From: Lichenostomus cassidix
Taxonomy: Eukaryota > Chordata > Aves > Passeriformes > Meliphagidae
Direction: 5' to 3'
DNA: 64,000 nucleotides
Assembly: GCA_008360975.2 (NCBI GenBank)
Contig: CM039187.1
Coordinates: 21,357,495 to 21,421,494, forward strand
The position numbers and the translations under genes were made by a program. The notes under the pieces were generated by a model that was not told the origin of the DNA, made no database searches, and worked only from the letters and a program-made list of their open reading frames with translations. This document shows, in pieces, positions 14,201 through 29,000 of this stretch (the stretch's first letter is position 1; each line of letters starts with the position of its first letter).

Positions 14201-17200
14201 CTTAACTTAGCTTATTTTCAAAGGATTTTAGGTTATTAGATCTATGCACAGACGTCTAGCATTTAAATTGCCAAGTGGTTGCCAAAGAAGAGCTATTGAC
14301 CTCTCTCTGTATTAGTCGTTAGAAAGGCATTACACACAAACGTCATCTGAGAGTTTCACAGACAGCTGCTGACAGGGGAAGAGATGAGACCCAATATTAG
14401 GTTTAGTTTCCAGGATGTGAACTGCAGGAATAAGCTCCTCTGCCCCTGTGAAACTAACCTCATGGCCATGCCTTTATACCCCTGCTCCTTCCACAATTCA
14501 ATCTCCTCTGTCTTCCATCTGCCATTCTGGGCCCACAGCAGCTGCAGAGAAATCATTGCTCATTGTTTGTGCTCAGGTCAGAAGCAGGTGTCAGTGCTGA
14601 TAGCCTAGGTGGCTCTTCTGGCACAGAAGGCATGAAAGGGGTGTGGAATGCAGGTTATACTCTGCTCAGTGAGCAGAAACCAAACCAAGTGGCTGTTCTG
14701 GAAGCATGCACTTCATAATCCTGTTTTGCTTATGTTCCAGAGGCAAAAAAACAGTCTACAGTATATACACTGTAATTGTAGGGTCTAATATGATGTACAA
14801 GGATGACATAGTAAAGCTTTCAAAATTAAGTTCTTACATCTCATATATAGAGTCTGCTGCTATTTCTTAGTCAGCTTTGAAGTGCCTGGTCTTAAAATCA
14901 TCTTGCTTCCACTTTCCCACACATGGTGGACTGTAGGATTTAAAATCTCTTCCTTTAGCTTTACCAACTGCAATGATTTAGGTAAATAATGGTTTAAAAA
15001 AAGTCTTATTTTCATGAAAAATAATTTAATTTCAATTATATACCACCCTTTTTAAAATCCAAAGTGTGCTGTTGATGAGTTAGATCTTTTCTGTCATGTA
15101 TTGTGATACCTTCAACATTACCAATGTAAATCAGTTAATCAAATTTTTCAAAATTGCATTCATATTACAGGATTCATTGTATCCTAGAGTAAGGACTTGC
15201 TTTGCTTGAGAAAACATCTGTCCAACATTCATTTGTAGAATGAAAACAGGGAATTCTAACAGAATTATGGCTTACTCAACTTTTTCTGCTTTGGCTGTCT
15301 CAAGGAAAGTACTACAGCCCTTCTGGCATCACTCTATCTAAAAATAGTAGCCTGTTACCTATTCATAGCCAGTAATGATCCTCTCTGATCACCAACCTTG
15401 CTTTTCAGTGCAAGTGCTGACTTGGCCACTGCCCAGTATGTTAATAGGAGCATCACTGTTTGAATTGGGGGCGGGGGGGGAGGTCTGTCAAGTGCCTGTG
15501 TTTGACATAGCCTTTAGTTTAGTAGCCATTGAGTTCAAGGTGCTCATGCGTGTTGAAGAAGTCAGAAAGGGGTAAATAAAACCATTTGCTCTGCGGCTGT
15601 CTTCTACTAATAAATTCCTGGGTACTGGGATCACTGCTGGCGGGTCAGTGTGCATCTTGCTTGCAGACATGCAGTTAGCCCACTTTTCCATGTGGCAGGT
15701 GACTTTCTGTGTAGTTTTCAAATCATAAAATAAAAATTTAATGGGCAGATTCTGAGGAAGTGTGAGTATTTTTAGGAGAGATACATATCAAAGTTCTTGG
15801 GTGTTTCTTAATTCTTCTAAACAGAATTTGGAGATACTTATCAGTTACCTTTTTTCTAAAGACAGATAAGAATTACCCAGTGTGGTTGTAAAAAAGGCAA
15901 TGGCTCATTAACTGAGTTTTCAGCACTTTTCTATAGAATTATAAGACATAGGTTACCTCTAGCAGATGATCAGGATACACATTCAAAAATCCATCTTCTG
16001 CAATGGCTAACAGCTGGTACAGCTGCCTTATATCAATCTTGTGGTAAGCCTGACAGAAATCAAACTCAGAAATTGAAGAAGAGGGATTTTGCTGCAAGGC
16101 ACAAGTGCATGCAGTTCATTTAATTATTTCAGTCTTGTATACTTTACTCATTTTGGACCAAAATGCATAATGGTTATATCTTTCAATTGCTTTTTGTACA
16201 ATTAATTACAAGATGTTCTTGGCTTGTCTGGGTATCTGGTAGGAATGATATGGTTGATCATTGCTGAGGCAATTCTTTTCCTTCCAATAAATCTTAAAGA
16301 ATGTTAAGGGATGATTTTTTTAGTAGGCCCTTTGTTATAGGAAACTCTACAGGGTGGTGTTTTGTGCAGCTCTTTTATTTATGTATGTGAGAACATTTGA
16401 GACCATAAGTGGACTTATTAATGTGCAGGTGGCACCCAGCTGTCTCTCTCCTATCACACCGGAAGGTTTAATCTCTTCTTTCTTGTAGAACCAGATTGCT
16501 TGGGAGGCTAAAAGGCAAGTTGGACCAACCTCAATTGAGATAAAGTGGAATTTGTGTGGATGGGGGGATGTTCCTGATGATGACTGCTGACAGGGCAAAT
16601 GTTCTGTCTGTTCTAAAGAAGTATGACCACATTTGTATTTTCATTTGGCAAAGGCAGTATGTTATTTTGACTTCCTGTACCTCTTTCAGTATTATAAACT
16701 TCCTTGCCCAGGATATTGAAAGAAAATTAGAACACTGGTACCTCAAACCTGGTATCAATCTGTGATGGCCAGCTCATGCCAGGCTTCTCATTCTATTCTA
16801 AAGTCTGTGCAGAAGAGAGCATCCAGGGAAGCCTAAAAGTTTTTGTTGTGGCTATCATTTTCTAAGTCATCTAGATAGAAAGGGAAACCTAAATGAAAAG
16901 TGAACCCCTCACCTAAATGAAAAGTAAAATATTTTGAGTATGTAAGACCTTAGTAAGCTCCATCCCTATTGCAGTGAGAAAGGCTGAAAACTGCTGGAAG
17001 CATGACAAATCATTGTTAAACATATCTCAGTTCTCAAACGGACTCTTATTTGGGATATGTAGTCAATCTTGAGAAAGTAAAACTCAGACTTAACCTCTGT
17101 GGTAATCTCTGAAGAGCTAGTGATTTGGAAAAGCTAGTCTGCCATTATGCTTTTATTGGTGCAAGCATACATAGAGCCATAAGCAACGTGTTTATGTATA

Positions 17201-20200
17201 TTAAAAATCAAGAAAGGAATTGCTAGAGATCAAGGAAAAGCATGACAGAACAAGAAGCCCTTTTCCTACCTGGTACATTCCTCTCTTGCAAATAATCAGT
17301 TGATGATATGTGCAACAAACAAAGAATCACTGCATGAAAAACTGCAGGCTCCCCCAGTTATTGCTTTCCTCGCACTTCCTGCCAGAACAAGGGAATAGAA
17401 AGCTTTCAATTTGATGTTGATGTTATTTCCTTGAATGGTTTTGTTAAAGTGCTGAACGTACAATTTGTTTGCTAGCAACCTCTGGATTTACGAGTTGCCA
17501 GTCCTGGAGACGTTACTGTTTGTCATGCATTTTCCTCCTGATTTCCCTTCTTTATCCTCCTGCCTTCAAACCTTTTTAAAGTCTTTCCACTGCTGATACT
17601 CGCTCTGATGCTAACTGGTAGTAATAGAGTGCTGTGCAGCTGTGGCACTGTAGCTTCCCTGGATAATGCTGACCGCAGACTTAGCAGCATGTGCCAGCTC
17701 AGCACATCTTGATAACTCATAATCCCTATCATAGGTTTTTATAGTTTGTCTGGTCTACTGTAAATCTCTAACTCACTGTCATCGACAGAGCTCTTGACCT
17801 GATTCATAGGCACCAGGAATTAAGCTCCTGTCACACTCTGTTAGAAGACGACACCATTTATGCTGTGATTATTATACAAACAAAAATAGATGCTCTTGAA
17901 TATAGTGAAGCATAGAACAGTGTCAAAGGTTATGTTTTTATTTTGAATCTTGTGAATTAAGCCAAGTAACTAAAAAGAAGCAGGAAAACAAGAGAAACTA
18001 CCAAAAAAACGCCAAAACCCCCCAAAAAACAAAAACCAAAAAAACTAACCAAAAAGCCCAAACAAAGCTGTGCACTAGCCAGCACGTTGACAGGCAGATT
18101 ATTTTATATTTCCTACTTCCAAATCTGTAATTTGTGTTAATTTCATGTGCAATAAAAAAACATGTACATTACTAAAAAGAAATAGTTCTGTAGAGTTTAT
18201 TCGTTCCGTCTCACTGTGAATGTATAAGATAGTCCTCACTCCTATCACAATTTACCTTGGTTCTCAGCTATGGAAAAATTCTGTCCCTCTAAGGAAAAAA
18301 GACCACAGAAGTGTTTAAGAAAAAAGAAAGAAATTAAATCACTTTTGACATTTTGATGCAGCAGAGATTATATAGGTTATACTGTAAAAAGGAACCCAGT
18401 CCAATTCTGTCTAGTTCCTCATTAAAGATCAATTTGTCTTGTAATGAGGACCCTGGACAGGGTACCAAAATACCAGAATTTTATTCTAGATCAGATCATA
18501 GTTTTTCATGGGACTCTTTTAGTGAGGCTTCATTTCCTTGTGCTTTTGATTTTTACTGCATCATTTCTAAGTCTGGCCCATTCTTAGTATAAGATCCCAG
18601 GAGACTGCTCAGTGCAGCTGGCTAGTGGAATCTCTGATTGCAGGTGGAGGAGCAGGATGCTGTAATAAAGTGAATTTGCTTCTTGGTGGCTCTGAATAAG
18701 ACAGAATGATGAAACTGCTTTGAAAAGAATATTTTAAAATGCATGACTTAACTTTTCTTTGGTCATTCCAAACATTTTGCCTTTGTTACATGAACAAATG
18801 TAGGTGTTTTCAGGGGAGAAAGCAAAGTATTTTAGATAGATGCAAGATACAATGAGAAATTTATCTTTGTGGAAATTTTTTTGTATTTTTACTTACCAGA
18901 TTTGCCAGCACGGAATAATTTGATAATTAGTAGATTACTTGATTTCATAAAGCTAACGAAACATTTCTTGTTATACAAACATGAGTCAATGAAAGAGGCC
19001 TTGTTTGAGTGAGTACAAGTTTCTTTTTGGGAATTATACAGATTCCTGTTTTGCATTTTTTGGTAAATGGTGATGAAACTGTTCCTCCATCTGTATTTTC
19101 CTGAAAAAATACCCACTTAACAGAAGAACATGTAAATGCTCAGAAACATATTGTTATTTGAGACAGCTCCCAGTCCCCCTAACTCAATCAGCTTTATGAT
19201 CAGATTTCAAAATTGTGAAAATCTGATGAGTAAAAACATGTGAAATTGCAGAGTAATCACAGAGGGACAGAATAATATTGTGTTTGTAAGAGAGGAGACT
19301 GCACAAGGACCATGTTACATCACCTCTGCTGCAGGTAACTCTTGACTGTATCAGTAGCTAACATCTGAAAACTGGTTTGTGAAGCAAGTTAGTTATTCTA
19401 GTTCATGTGCAGAGGAACTGGCAGAGAAGGGAGCAGAACCTCACAATTCATCCACTCTCCTTGACACAAGTTCAGTGCAGTTAGTAAGGACTGAATGGAC
19501 CCATGCCAGCGCCTTGGAGGACTTTTTCCCTTTTGTTGGTGATAGAAGGTTCTGGCTCACAGAATAGTGAGCACTGTGTCTTCCCCTGTCTCTGGTGTTG
19601 TCAATCTGGGATTTCAGTTCCTACAGATGATGATTTTGCTTCTTTCAGTCATATTAAATTCACTTGAGAAGGTTTGTTTTGCCCTTTGAATTGTAGAGGT
19701 ACATATTGTCATTAAAATAAGTTTATTGAAAATTTGGCCCCATTTGACCTCATAGATATATTTTTCCTCTAGTGGTGTCAACATTAGATAATGTAGTGCT
19801 TTAATTTGTCATAGATATGACTTAAGAGCATAATTCAGTATTCTAATTCAGTGACTTCTCTGTGGTGTGATACATATGATCTATAGCACTTCTATCTATA
19901 TCTCTAAGGCACATTGGTGCCAATTGGTGCTGCTAAGGAGACACAGAAGGAAAGACAGGCAATCCTCTGGTATGCATTTCTTCTAGCCTTAGGATACAGC
20001 AAACCTCTGTGTGAACTCTCTAGAGCACTGACTTCACTGATCAGAAGGGAGAAGATCCAACATTCCTCCCCCCCAAGCTGTGCAGTATTTGCTACAGGTT
20101 GTTTATTCCAGGGCAGTCAGGGATAAGGTAACTGCTGCAAGGCTACCCTTGCCTGGATTCTAGAGTGGCCACAGGTATTGTTTCATGTCTTGGTAGTAAA

Positions 20201-22970
20201 ATCCCTCAGATGGGGTGCCTCCAGCACTGACAAATGCAGGATTTCTAACATACCTTCACAGGAGGATAACTGTCAGTTTCTCTTGAAATCTACTGATAAG
20301 GACTCTGTCTGAACTTGGGTCTTTTGTGTCCCTTGCAGGAATGACCAACATATTGGGACAGAACGGCACAAAGATGTAGAGAGGGTGTAGCCTGATGTAC
20401 CCACAATACTAAACCATTTTAGCTGTAACACAGACAACTGTTAGATTGATAGATACTGATTTCTTCAATACAAAAATTCTTAGGGGTACTTGTTAGACCA
20501 GTGCATGTCAGCTGGCTAAGTGCTAAAGCTCTGTCACTACTTTAGCAACATCATTGCATGTCTTATCTTTATTGTAGAAACAAATTAATGACAATTATAT
20601 AGATTAAGGCAGGCAATAATCAGATCCAGTTCTCTTCTGTAATAGAGAAGCTATCTAACAATGGTATTGTCCAAATTCCAGTGTGTTTTCCTGTGCTTTA
20701 TAATTTGATATTTCAGTGCACTGTCACTTGAAATTAATTGCAACTAATTAAAAGTGATCCAGTTAGGACAATTGGACAATAGTGCCCTGGAGATTGCTCC
20801 ATTCCCAGAGGTTTTAGTGACTTGCTGCTGCACTGGTTCAAGTCTTCAGAAGGGTGCTATACATCATAATGTCATTTTACATTGTTATTTCTCTGAAAGC
20901 AGCAATTTAAAAGAGTCTCCAGTGAACCTTGAGCAACTTTGCACTAAAAAGAAAAATGTTACTGTTCAAGATCTGTAAAATATAAAATATAGATTCAAAG
21001 AAATCACTTGACATGAATAGTAGTATTAAATTTGGGCCATTATTTGCATGTAATATATAATGTTGTAGTAAAAGGCTAACAAAGCATTTAGGCTGCTCCA
21101 GGGCTCATTGATTTTTCTGCACCTTTGTTCAAACTAGGTCAAAACCAATGTTGGTCTTATTTTATCACATGTATTTTTTTCATGTTTGAGACTTCTGTTG
21201 TAAAGTGATAGAGCACAGTTTAAGCCCTCCGTGTATTGTGGCCTATAACACCTCTTTAGAGAAAAGCAATACTCTTGTTGTCATTTAGATTACCCTAACC
21301 AAGCAGCCGGTGAATGTGAACTAAACTTTGGAATATACAGAAGCCCCACTTTTTAGTAACTGGGGTGAACAGAGTGCTTAATAGAATAAGGTTTGCTTTC
21401 ATGTTAGGGTGAAGGCCAGTCATTACAGAATTATGAAAATGAACCTTGTAACCAGTGCAAATGTGTTAACACAGTTAAACAGCTCATTTGATATTCTGCC
21501 TCACCACTATAAGCAGAAATATGGAGCCTACTGGAACAAAAAAAAACCAAAACAAAACCAAACCAAACAAAAAAATTAGATTTTGTCCCAAGTCCTGCCT
21601 GTGCAATCCATACTTAGCAAACTTTATGCTGTGAAGAAATAGAGATGCAGAATTGGGATCAGAATAGTTCTCAAAGAGGAAGAACATAAGCTGGAGACTA
21701 TTTTTAGACAATGATGAGGCTTTCAAACAAAGCGTATATTGTCCTGACATTTCACATACTTTCTCCACCGTGAAACGTGCTCTATCATAGAAACCGGCCC
21801 ATTTGTTATAGTGTGTGATCCTTCCTCCCACTACAGCACATCTGGAACATCATCTCCTCTCAATGTATTTTGTTTTTCCTAATTCATCTGATTTCTGAAC
21901 AGGCCCATCAGTCAGTCTTTGAATATGTTTGATTCAACACTATGTTATTTCATTTCTACACAGCCATAATAGCACAAAAATCAATGGAGTTGTACTGACA
22001 TACAAATAGAATAATGTATTGGCAGATCAGACCTATTGAATCTATTTTGCTCACAAAACCATTAAAATTGGTTTAAAAAAATTCAGCAGTGAGATAAGCA
22101 GTCATTTGGTTTTGTACATAAAATCCATCCTGTGTTCTTGTGCTCAAGAGTGGATTCTTCACTTTCTAATCAAGGAACTTTTGAGGAAAGTTGTTAAGAA
22201 ATGTGTTTATTTCTTTGTACAACTGTACTCTCTATCTCTTGTACAGACTGGGAACTGATGGCATTCACCATATATTGATGGATAAGCAAAAAAAACAGAG
22301 ACAAAATGTTGGTCCCACTACATTCAGTTGGAGCTTTATGTCCAACTCTGCCAGAATTAGGAATTTATCCTAGGGATCTCCTTTCTTTATTTATCCCAAC
22401 TCAGCCACATTAGCCAGCATAAACAAGTAAATGCTTCCATGTAAGCATGGCATTATTATCTTCTTTGTTAGATTAACACAAACCTCTCAGCATTTCTCTG
22501 GGTCTATCCCAATATCCTCTTGCTAAATGCAAAGTGAGTTTAGGCAGACTTGCAGCGTGCTCTGTGTATGCTGAAACTCAGGCTTTGGCAGGTTTCAAGG
22601 GAAAGGGCTCCAGAGAGAGTCAGTAGGAATGTTTTGTCCATCAAGATGTTTGAATCGGACAATAAAAGCACTCCAGGCAGTTGTAAGTTATAACCACTAG
22701 AAGATATAGGGGAAAAAAGGCAGTCTCAGAGATAACTGAATCTGAGACAATGTACTTTGGTTGGAAGATAATTCATGTCACTGCTGCTGCAGTTGGTTTT
22801 TAAAAAGTAATCTTTTTCTATTCAAGGCAGAGAAGAAAATCACTAAAACAAAAGAATGACTGGGTGAAGCTTAAAGAAGCCTCACATGCATTAGCCTTTA
22901 TTTTGTTGGTAAACAGATATGTTTTGCTCAGAGTGCTGCTAACAGATCATAGAGTTAAAGGGGAAATGAG
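8300..22970. other. AT-rich gene desert
   Basis: No gene is seen. Small sequence quirks are: an 11-bp tandem duplication TCATGTTGATC at 13,758-13,779; a 10-bp duplication CAGTGGTGTT at 13,892-13,911; a 15-bp direct repeat ACCTAAATGAAAAGT at 16,887-16,901 and 16,911-16,925; a G9 run near 15,472-15,480; and A/C-rich tracts at 18,000-18,062 and 21,538-21,577. Longest frames are about 115 codons without domains. Confidence 0.5.
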
Positions 22971-23058
22971 TACTCTCTCTCTCTGCTTCTCTCCTCTTGT
23001 CCTCCTTGTCCACTACCTCCCCTCCCCTTTCTTTCTTCCCCCCACCCTCCTCTCTGCA
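22971..23058. repeat. Polypyrimidine (CT-rich) tract
   Basis: About 88 bp that is almost purely C and T with few interruptions. Low-complexity sequence; no element identified. Confidence 0.8.
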
Positions 23059-26000
23059 AGTTTTGAACCTGATTCAGGCTGTGGTCTGACATTCTCTACA
23101 GAAATTGCTTTACTAGCTTAAGACAAAACTCCTGCTGGTTTAACCTCTTCCCTTGCCAAAGGTTATTGGTCCCAGAGCACTGCAAAGTTAAGTGGATTAC
23201 TTCAAGCAATCTTCTATGGTAGGTTGAACTGCCTTGGCTGACTTTGCAATGAAGTGGGTGAGGATCACTCATCTGCCCCACTCTGCTTGCTTTGCAGGAT
23301 TCTGTGGGGAGCAGCACAAAGGTAGTGGCCCAGTCATCTTTGCTGTGGATCCCTGAATGCATCCTTAGTATGACCCTAAGGAAAATGTAAAAATTTTAAA
23401 GCATAGTTTGTGCTAGACCCTCTGTATTAGGGTCTTTTTGTGTCCCTGTACTTCCATGCCAAACCTGAAAGAACAGATCAGGATCTCCTTGTTTTTAACC
23501 ACCTCTATCTAGCTGTCTCTGATGAAACAGGCAGTGGGGGGGAAACTGCTGACACATTAAATCTCTCAGATCCATCTCCCATTTAGTGCACTTAAGGAGA
23601 GTTTGGTTGAATAGAGATAGTGTGGCTTGTTTTGTATTAAAGAACTATCTCATGGTATTTCAGAACCACTAAGATAGTCACTAAAATAATTTTACGAAAT
23701 TACAAATACTATATATTCCAGTGTAGAGACAGACACACAGGGAGACTGGATAGTCAGCACATATGAGACATTTCTGTAACTTTAATTAATAAAAATAATA
23801 GGAAAATGGTATCACAAAGTCCTGTTCTTTCAACTTCTCAGTGTAAACCTTCTGGGTTTGTATTCTGGCAAAGCAGTACACAGAAATCTGGTTTTTGCAA
23901 ACATTTCAAGGGCTCTATTCCATAGTCTACAACACCTGGTGTATCTCAACTCTTGGCGTAATTTAAACAAACAGGCCATGTAACACATCTCTCTCTCAGT
24001 CAAATAAAGCAGACTTGGTGTGCTGCCAATTCTGCTCTCATTTATTTGCTAACCCTGGGTTTTATTTATTCCCTGAATCATCAAACACATTGCAGAGAGT
24101 GACAGGAGCAGACAATATTACATCTAATAGCTATATAATAATGTAAATAAAATCTGGTAAATCATCAGGTACATTATTTGCCTGGTTTTAACTGCCCCAC
24201 TGAATTTTGTGCGCTTGAACCAAAAGTATAATAAATGAAAAAGCTTTTTGCACTGAGCAAAGTTAGAAAGAATATACCCATTGGATACTGATGCCCTGTT
24301 ATTTAGATTAAGTGAAAAATACCTTTAATAAAAAAATACACCTGGATGTAATATAAAATTTCCTTCAAAATTTGCTCATTGTCGTCTATGGCAAAATCTC
24401 TTCTGACTTCAGTGACTCAGGTATCAGCCCAGTACTGCCTAGCTGTGGGATACAGTCCTGCACACAGTAATGGATGTGAGGATCTGTGAAACTCTGGAAT
24501 GCTTGCCAGCATTGAGTAACAGTTACTGCAATGATTTCTGTGATCAGAGGGAGAGAGGAATCAAGGGGGAAAGAAGGGATGAAAGCAATGTTTTGAAGTT
24601 AAGAAGTGCGAAGGAGATCACTCTCAGTCCCCACAGGGGCGAAGAGTTCATGGTCAACAGAGCATTGTGTGGATTAGATCTGAAGAACAAGTGTGTAGGT
24701 GACAAAGCCTTGTGTTTAAGGCTTCTGTTTTAATGAGATTTGTCTAGCAAAGGTCTAGCTTAGCTTTACATCAGATTGATTTCCTCTGTAGAGTTGATTT
24801 AAACCACTACCAGATGAAGGATAGGAGCTGACAGGTCAGTTACATGTAACTTCTAAAGATAGCTATTGAAAACAGGAGTTATAATTTCATTTCAAAAAAG
24901 TGATTCCAAGAAGAATCTTCAAGAGCAGCATGCAAATAATGAATGGAAATTGATGGCCTGAAGACTTTTTGGTACCGTTTCCAGCTATAAAGTTCACCAA
25001 ACACTCACTTTCTTCTGTTTATTAGTTGGCCATTCCTGCTAGGTTAACATGGGGAGAGAAGACACTGCAGTACTTGGGGTTGTGCCTTGACCACGTAATT
25101 GGAAAAGTAAATGGTTTCCCTATGATCAGAGTTGGAATCTGTGCCAAAATGACTGAGCTCCATTCAAAAAAACCCCTTTTCATGAGTCATTTTGTGGCAA
25201 TGCTTGTTAAGAGATGGCAAAATACCAAGAGTAAAATGATCAGCACACCTCAGGCTGCTCATAATAACAAAATAAGCTGTTCCTACTGTGAAGCTGGCTC
25301 CTCTCTAGAGTCTTCACACTTACATGAGCTTCCTATGCAAGAGTAAGTCAGAATCAGGCCATTATTTTTTCTTTAAAAAATGGGCTTTAGATCCCAGTTT
25401 ACCTCCTGCCCTAAAATGTAAAGAAGTGCTTAACTTTCCAGTTTGCTAACAAGTCCCAATGCCCTTTAGCATGTGTCCCTTACAGAAAGAATATCTGCAA
25501 TATTTTGCGTTTGAAAAAGAATGAATGGCAAGGCATGGTTACAGAGGCTGGAATTCAAGAATCATTGGCCTCACTACTGAAAGCCATGAATCACTGGCTT
25601 GACTGTTCCAGGTCCAGCTCTAGACACCCCTCTGTCTCCTAAACCCATCACAATATATTAATTTGTACTGCAGCTACTCACACATTGTGCAATACATTCT
25701 TTATTACTCTGTTCTGCTCATGCATTGTGCTCAAAAGACACAGATTTTTTTTTCCCTGATTTTCTAAAGAAGCAGCAGAAGTCTGCAAGTCCTGTCAGAT
25801 TTGAATCTAGTACATATTAGAGAAAATGACTATTCTCATCCTCAGTGGAACAGTTAGTTCTCCAGCATTTCAATAGTCATACTGAGAAGGAGAGTATACC
25901 CCTTTATTTTTGAGGATTTTGTTCCTTCCTCTGTTATGTGGGCTGGGCAAAGAACATGGCCCTAAGTATTCTTCGTGTGATTTATTCTACATTGACAACC

Positions 26001-29000
26001 ACTTAAGTGGAGGCAAAGTTAGACCCAAAAGGCACAAAGTGATGAAAGCTGGAACTGAAAAATAGCATGACAGTCAAAATTGCTGAGTTTCACACAGCCC
26101 CTGCTCTAACAGTGTTAGAAAACTCTTGGTCGAAAAGAATCCCAAAGAGCCCTCTAGAAACCCAATCCCATGACTCATATGATCTCCTTGAAGGCTTTTT
26201 TCTTTCCCTCTACAAAACGACATTGAAAAAAGCCTTGTGGACTTCGTTACTTGCTGCAATTTGACAGCTTTTAGTCAAAATGTTTTCCATTCTTTATATC
26301 CCAACCAAAGTTGAACACACTGGCATCTGCAAGTCGGACTGAGCTGGTTTTGGTTGGGTTGTAGGCTAGATGGTCCCACAGAGGTGGAATGCCCTTGTGG
26401 CAGGGGATGGGAAGGGATAGGGAGGAGATGCACTGCCTCATGAAATTTGTGATGAATCAACACTGGTGGCTCAGACACTGTTTCCCAAGGACTCCCAAGG
26501 GCTGAGAAGGCACTTAACGAACCAACAGTTTTTTGCTTGACTACTTTACCAGATTGGGTGAAAGACTGACGAGCCAATGCCACTGCATTACCTGCTGCAG
26601 CCGACGCCAGGAGGAAGTGAGACTGGTCACTATGTGTGTTGTGACTGTTCAAAAGTTCAAAAGTAAATGGGAACAGAGGACTACTCTTTCCTTCTCAGCA
26701 GCCTCTCCATGTAGATTCACAAAGGCCAGATGCTATCTGATCTTCCCACTGGGCTTCAGTTAGGAATGCAGACCTTGAATACTCAAGTTCCTTCTGAGCA
26801 CTACATAAAACTCAGAGTTAACTGAGCTGCTAAAATGAGCATGCATCACACATGCAAATAATTTTTTTTTTTATGATAAAGGTGTTGTTTTGATGATTGC
26901 TTTTCAGAGTAGAATTTCACATTAAAATGAAGAGCTAGGGAATGTCTGTATAAGCTCAAAACTGTTTTTAAGACAGCTATGGGTAATCGATTAAAGCCAA
27001 TCAGTCTTTTCAAGTTTGTGTGTTCAAGACCCTTTTATAATCCAAACAGTACCAAAAAAGTGTTTCCAGCATTTTCCAACTCCGCTGTCAACAGCTAAGA
27101 AATGGATCAACATGTATGTGCTTTCATAATCTTCTGTATGTATGAAGGTGCAATAATAAGCTGATTTTTTTTTCCTCTTGCATAGGAAATGGCACTCAGA
27201 AGGAAGTTAAAAAAAGAAGAGAACAAAGGAGCACAGGTAGGCCTTTTCCAAGTGATTTTTCTAAAATAAAAAAAATTAAAATTAACTAACCTTATGGCAA
27301 ATGTTGGCTAAGAGTACAAAAATCTGAGTTTTGTTCTTTCTTTTTGTCTTTACTGAGCCTTAAATTAACTGCAAGGATCCCTGTGCTCACATGATTTATC
27401 TCTGACAATGTTGTAGAAGACAGAAAACTTGGAAAGAAGAGCTCAAAGTCAAGAGTTTCATAACACTCTTGTAGTTTATATCTTTTTATAATACAGGTTT
27501 AACAAAGAAGGTATTTTCTTTATTCTTTGGTCTGTTTTTTTCTCTTTCAGCATGAGAATATTAAAGCTGATAGATTGTATGCTGAAGTCCATGCTTGTGT
27601 CACTATTCAGTTTGTGGATGAGAAATGAAAGGGGCTAGTTTTTCCTGCTGATTAGCTACAGGTATTTTGTATGTTTATATACAGTGAGTATAAAAAAGTG
27701 TTTTCTCATTTCCTTAGATTTAAGTTTGCAGATCTGGTACTGCTCCCCTTCCTTCCATGCATAATAACCTTTGTGTCTCTAAATTAGATGCTCTACAGTC
27801 AGCTGGGATGAAAATTACGGTGCGACCTACAAAGTTAAGGTTTTCATCTATGTGACCCAAACAGTGGCAATGTTGATTACTCGTCAGGAAAAGCTGGTTC
27901 AAAGAAAATATGTGGATCATAAAGCAGGCACCAATTTGTCACTGCATAGGTGCATAAGCATATTTTACATGCCAAATGCCAAAAGGAAAAGCACCTGTTA
28001 GGAGTTCTTTGCTATGTTCATAAGGGATCTCTTGCCTTGGTACCTTTATTGAACTAATGCTGCCATGCCACTAAATAGGTATTTGAGGCATATTCCACTG
28101 AGGGGAGTGGAGGCTGTCACTGTATTTATGATGTTCCAGATTGAGATCTGCATATCTAGCTTATTCCCATGGCTTCTTTGTACTTTTTGTTGTTTTATAA
28201 TAATATAAATCTTTCTTATACTCTAACCACTGCTTCAACCTGGATCCTTTACATTGATTTTTCAAAGTATTCTGCATTTCAACTTACTTCATGCTAATTA
28301 ACGAGCAATCGATTTTTTTTTCACTACTTACTACAAACCTGAGACAAATTCAAACATTGGAGAGAAATTTGGGACCTAAATGTCCAGCACTGCGTATTAC
28401 ACCAACATTTTCACCAGTGCGTCATGGTAGTAAAATGCTAACTTCGTTTTGTGTTACTCTGAATGTCCTTCATAATATGTTTACCTGCAGGAGAATCCAG
28501 CCTGCTTTATCAGTCAGTGTTGGGTACCCCAAATCTTCTAGCTGGCTTTATTATTCTCAACTATTTAACAGTCATATCCTTGGTAATGTGCATTTCTTCA
28601 GGTAATAGTTTGGCTTGTAATTGGCAATGCTACTAGCATCAAAACTTTGTTCTGCAATTTGTTGCTTAATAGACTGAATTAAGTTGCACTGAGCTTAAAC
28701 CACGAAATAAACATATATACATAAAATTAGGATGTTTTCTGTTCGTTATCTTTTTTCCATAGATTTTTAGGGCAGGTTGTTAGCTTGTCTGCTTTCAATT
28801 AAGTGCCTAAAAAGTAGAGTTTATTTCAGATGATTCACTGTAGGAATCATGTGTATGCAACTGAAGTACAATATTTTAAGTAATGACTTCAAGCAATAAA
28901 ATGATCTTTATATCTTGACATGTTTTATCATTTTGAGACTAACACGGTTATCTGTATAAGTTTGATGTGTAGCTCTTTAAACTGAGAGAATATTATCATG

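Noticed and set aside
26275..26652. 125-codon minus-strand frame, with faint resemblance of nearby DNA to CR1 retroposon sequence
   Set aside because: No domain in the frame, and the typical CR1 3' end octamer repeats were not found, so neither gene nor CR1 is called.
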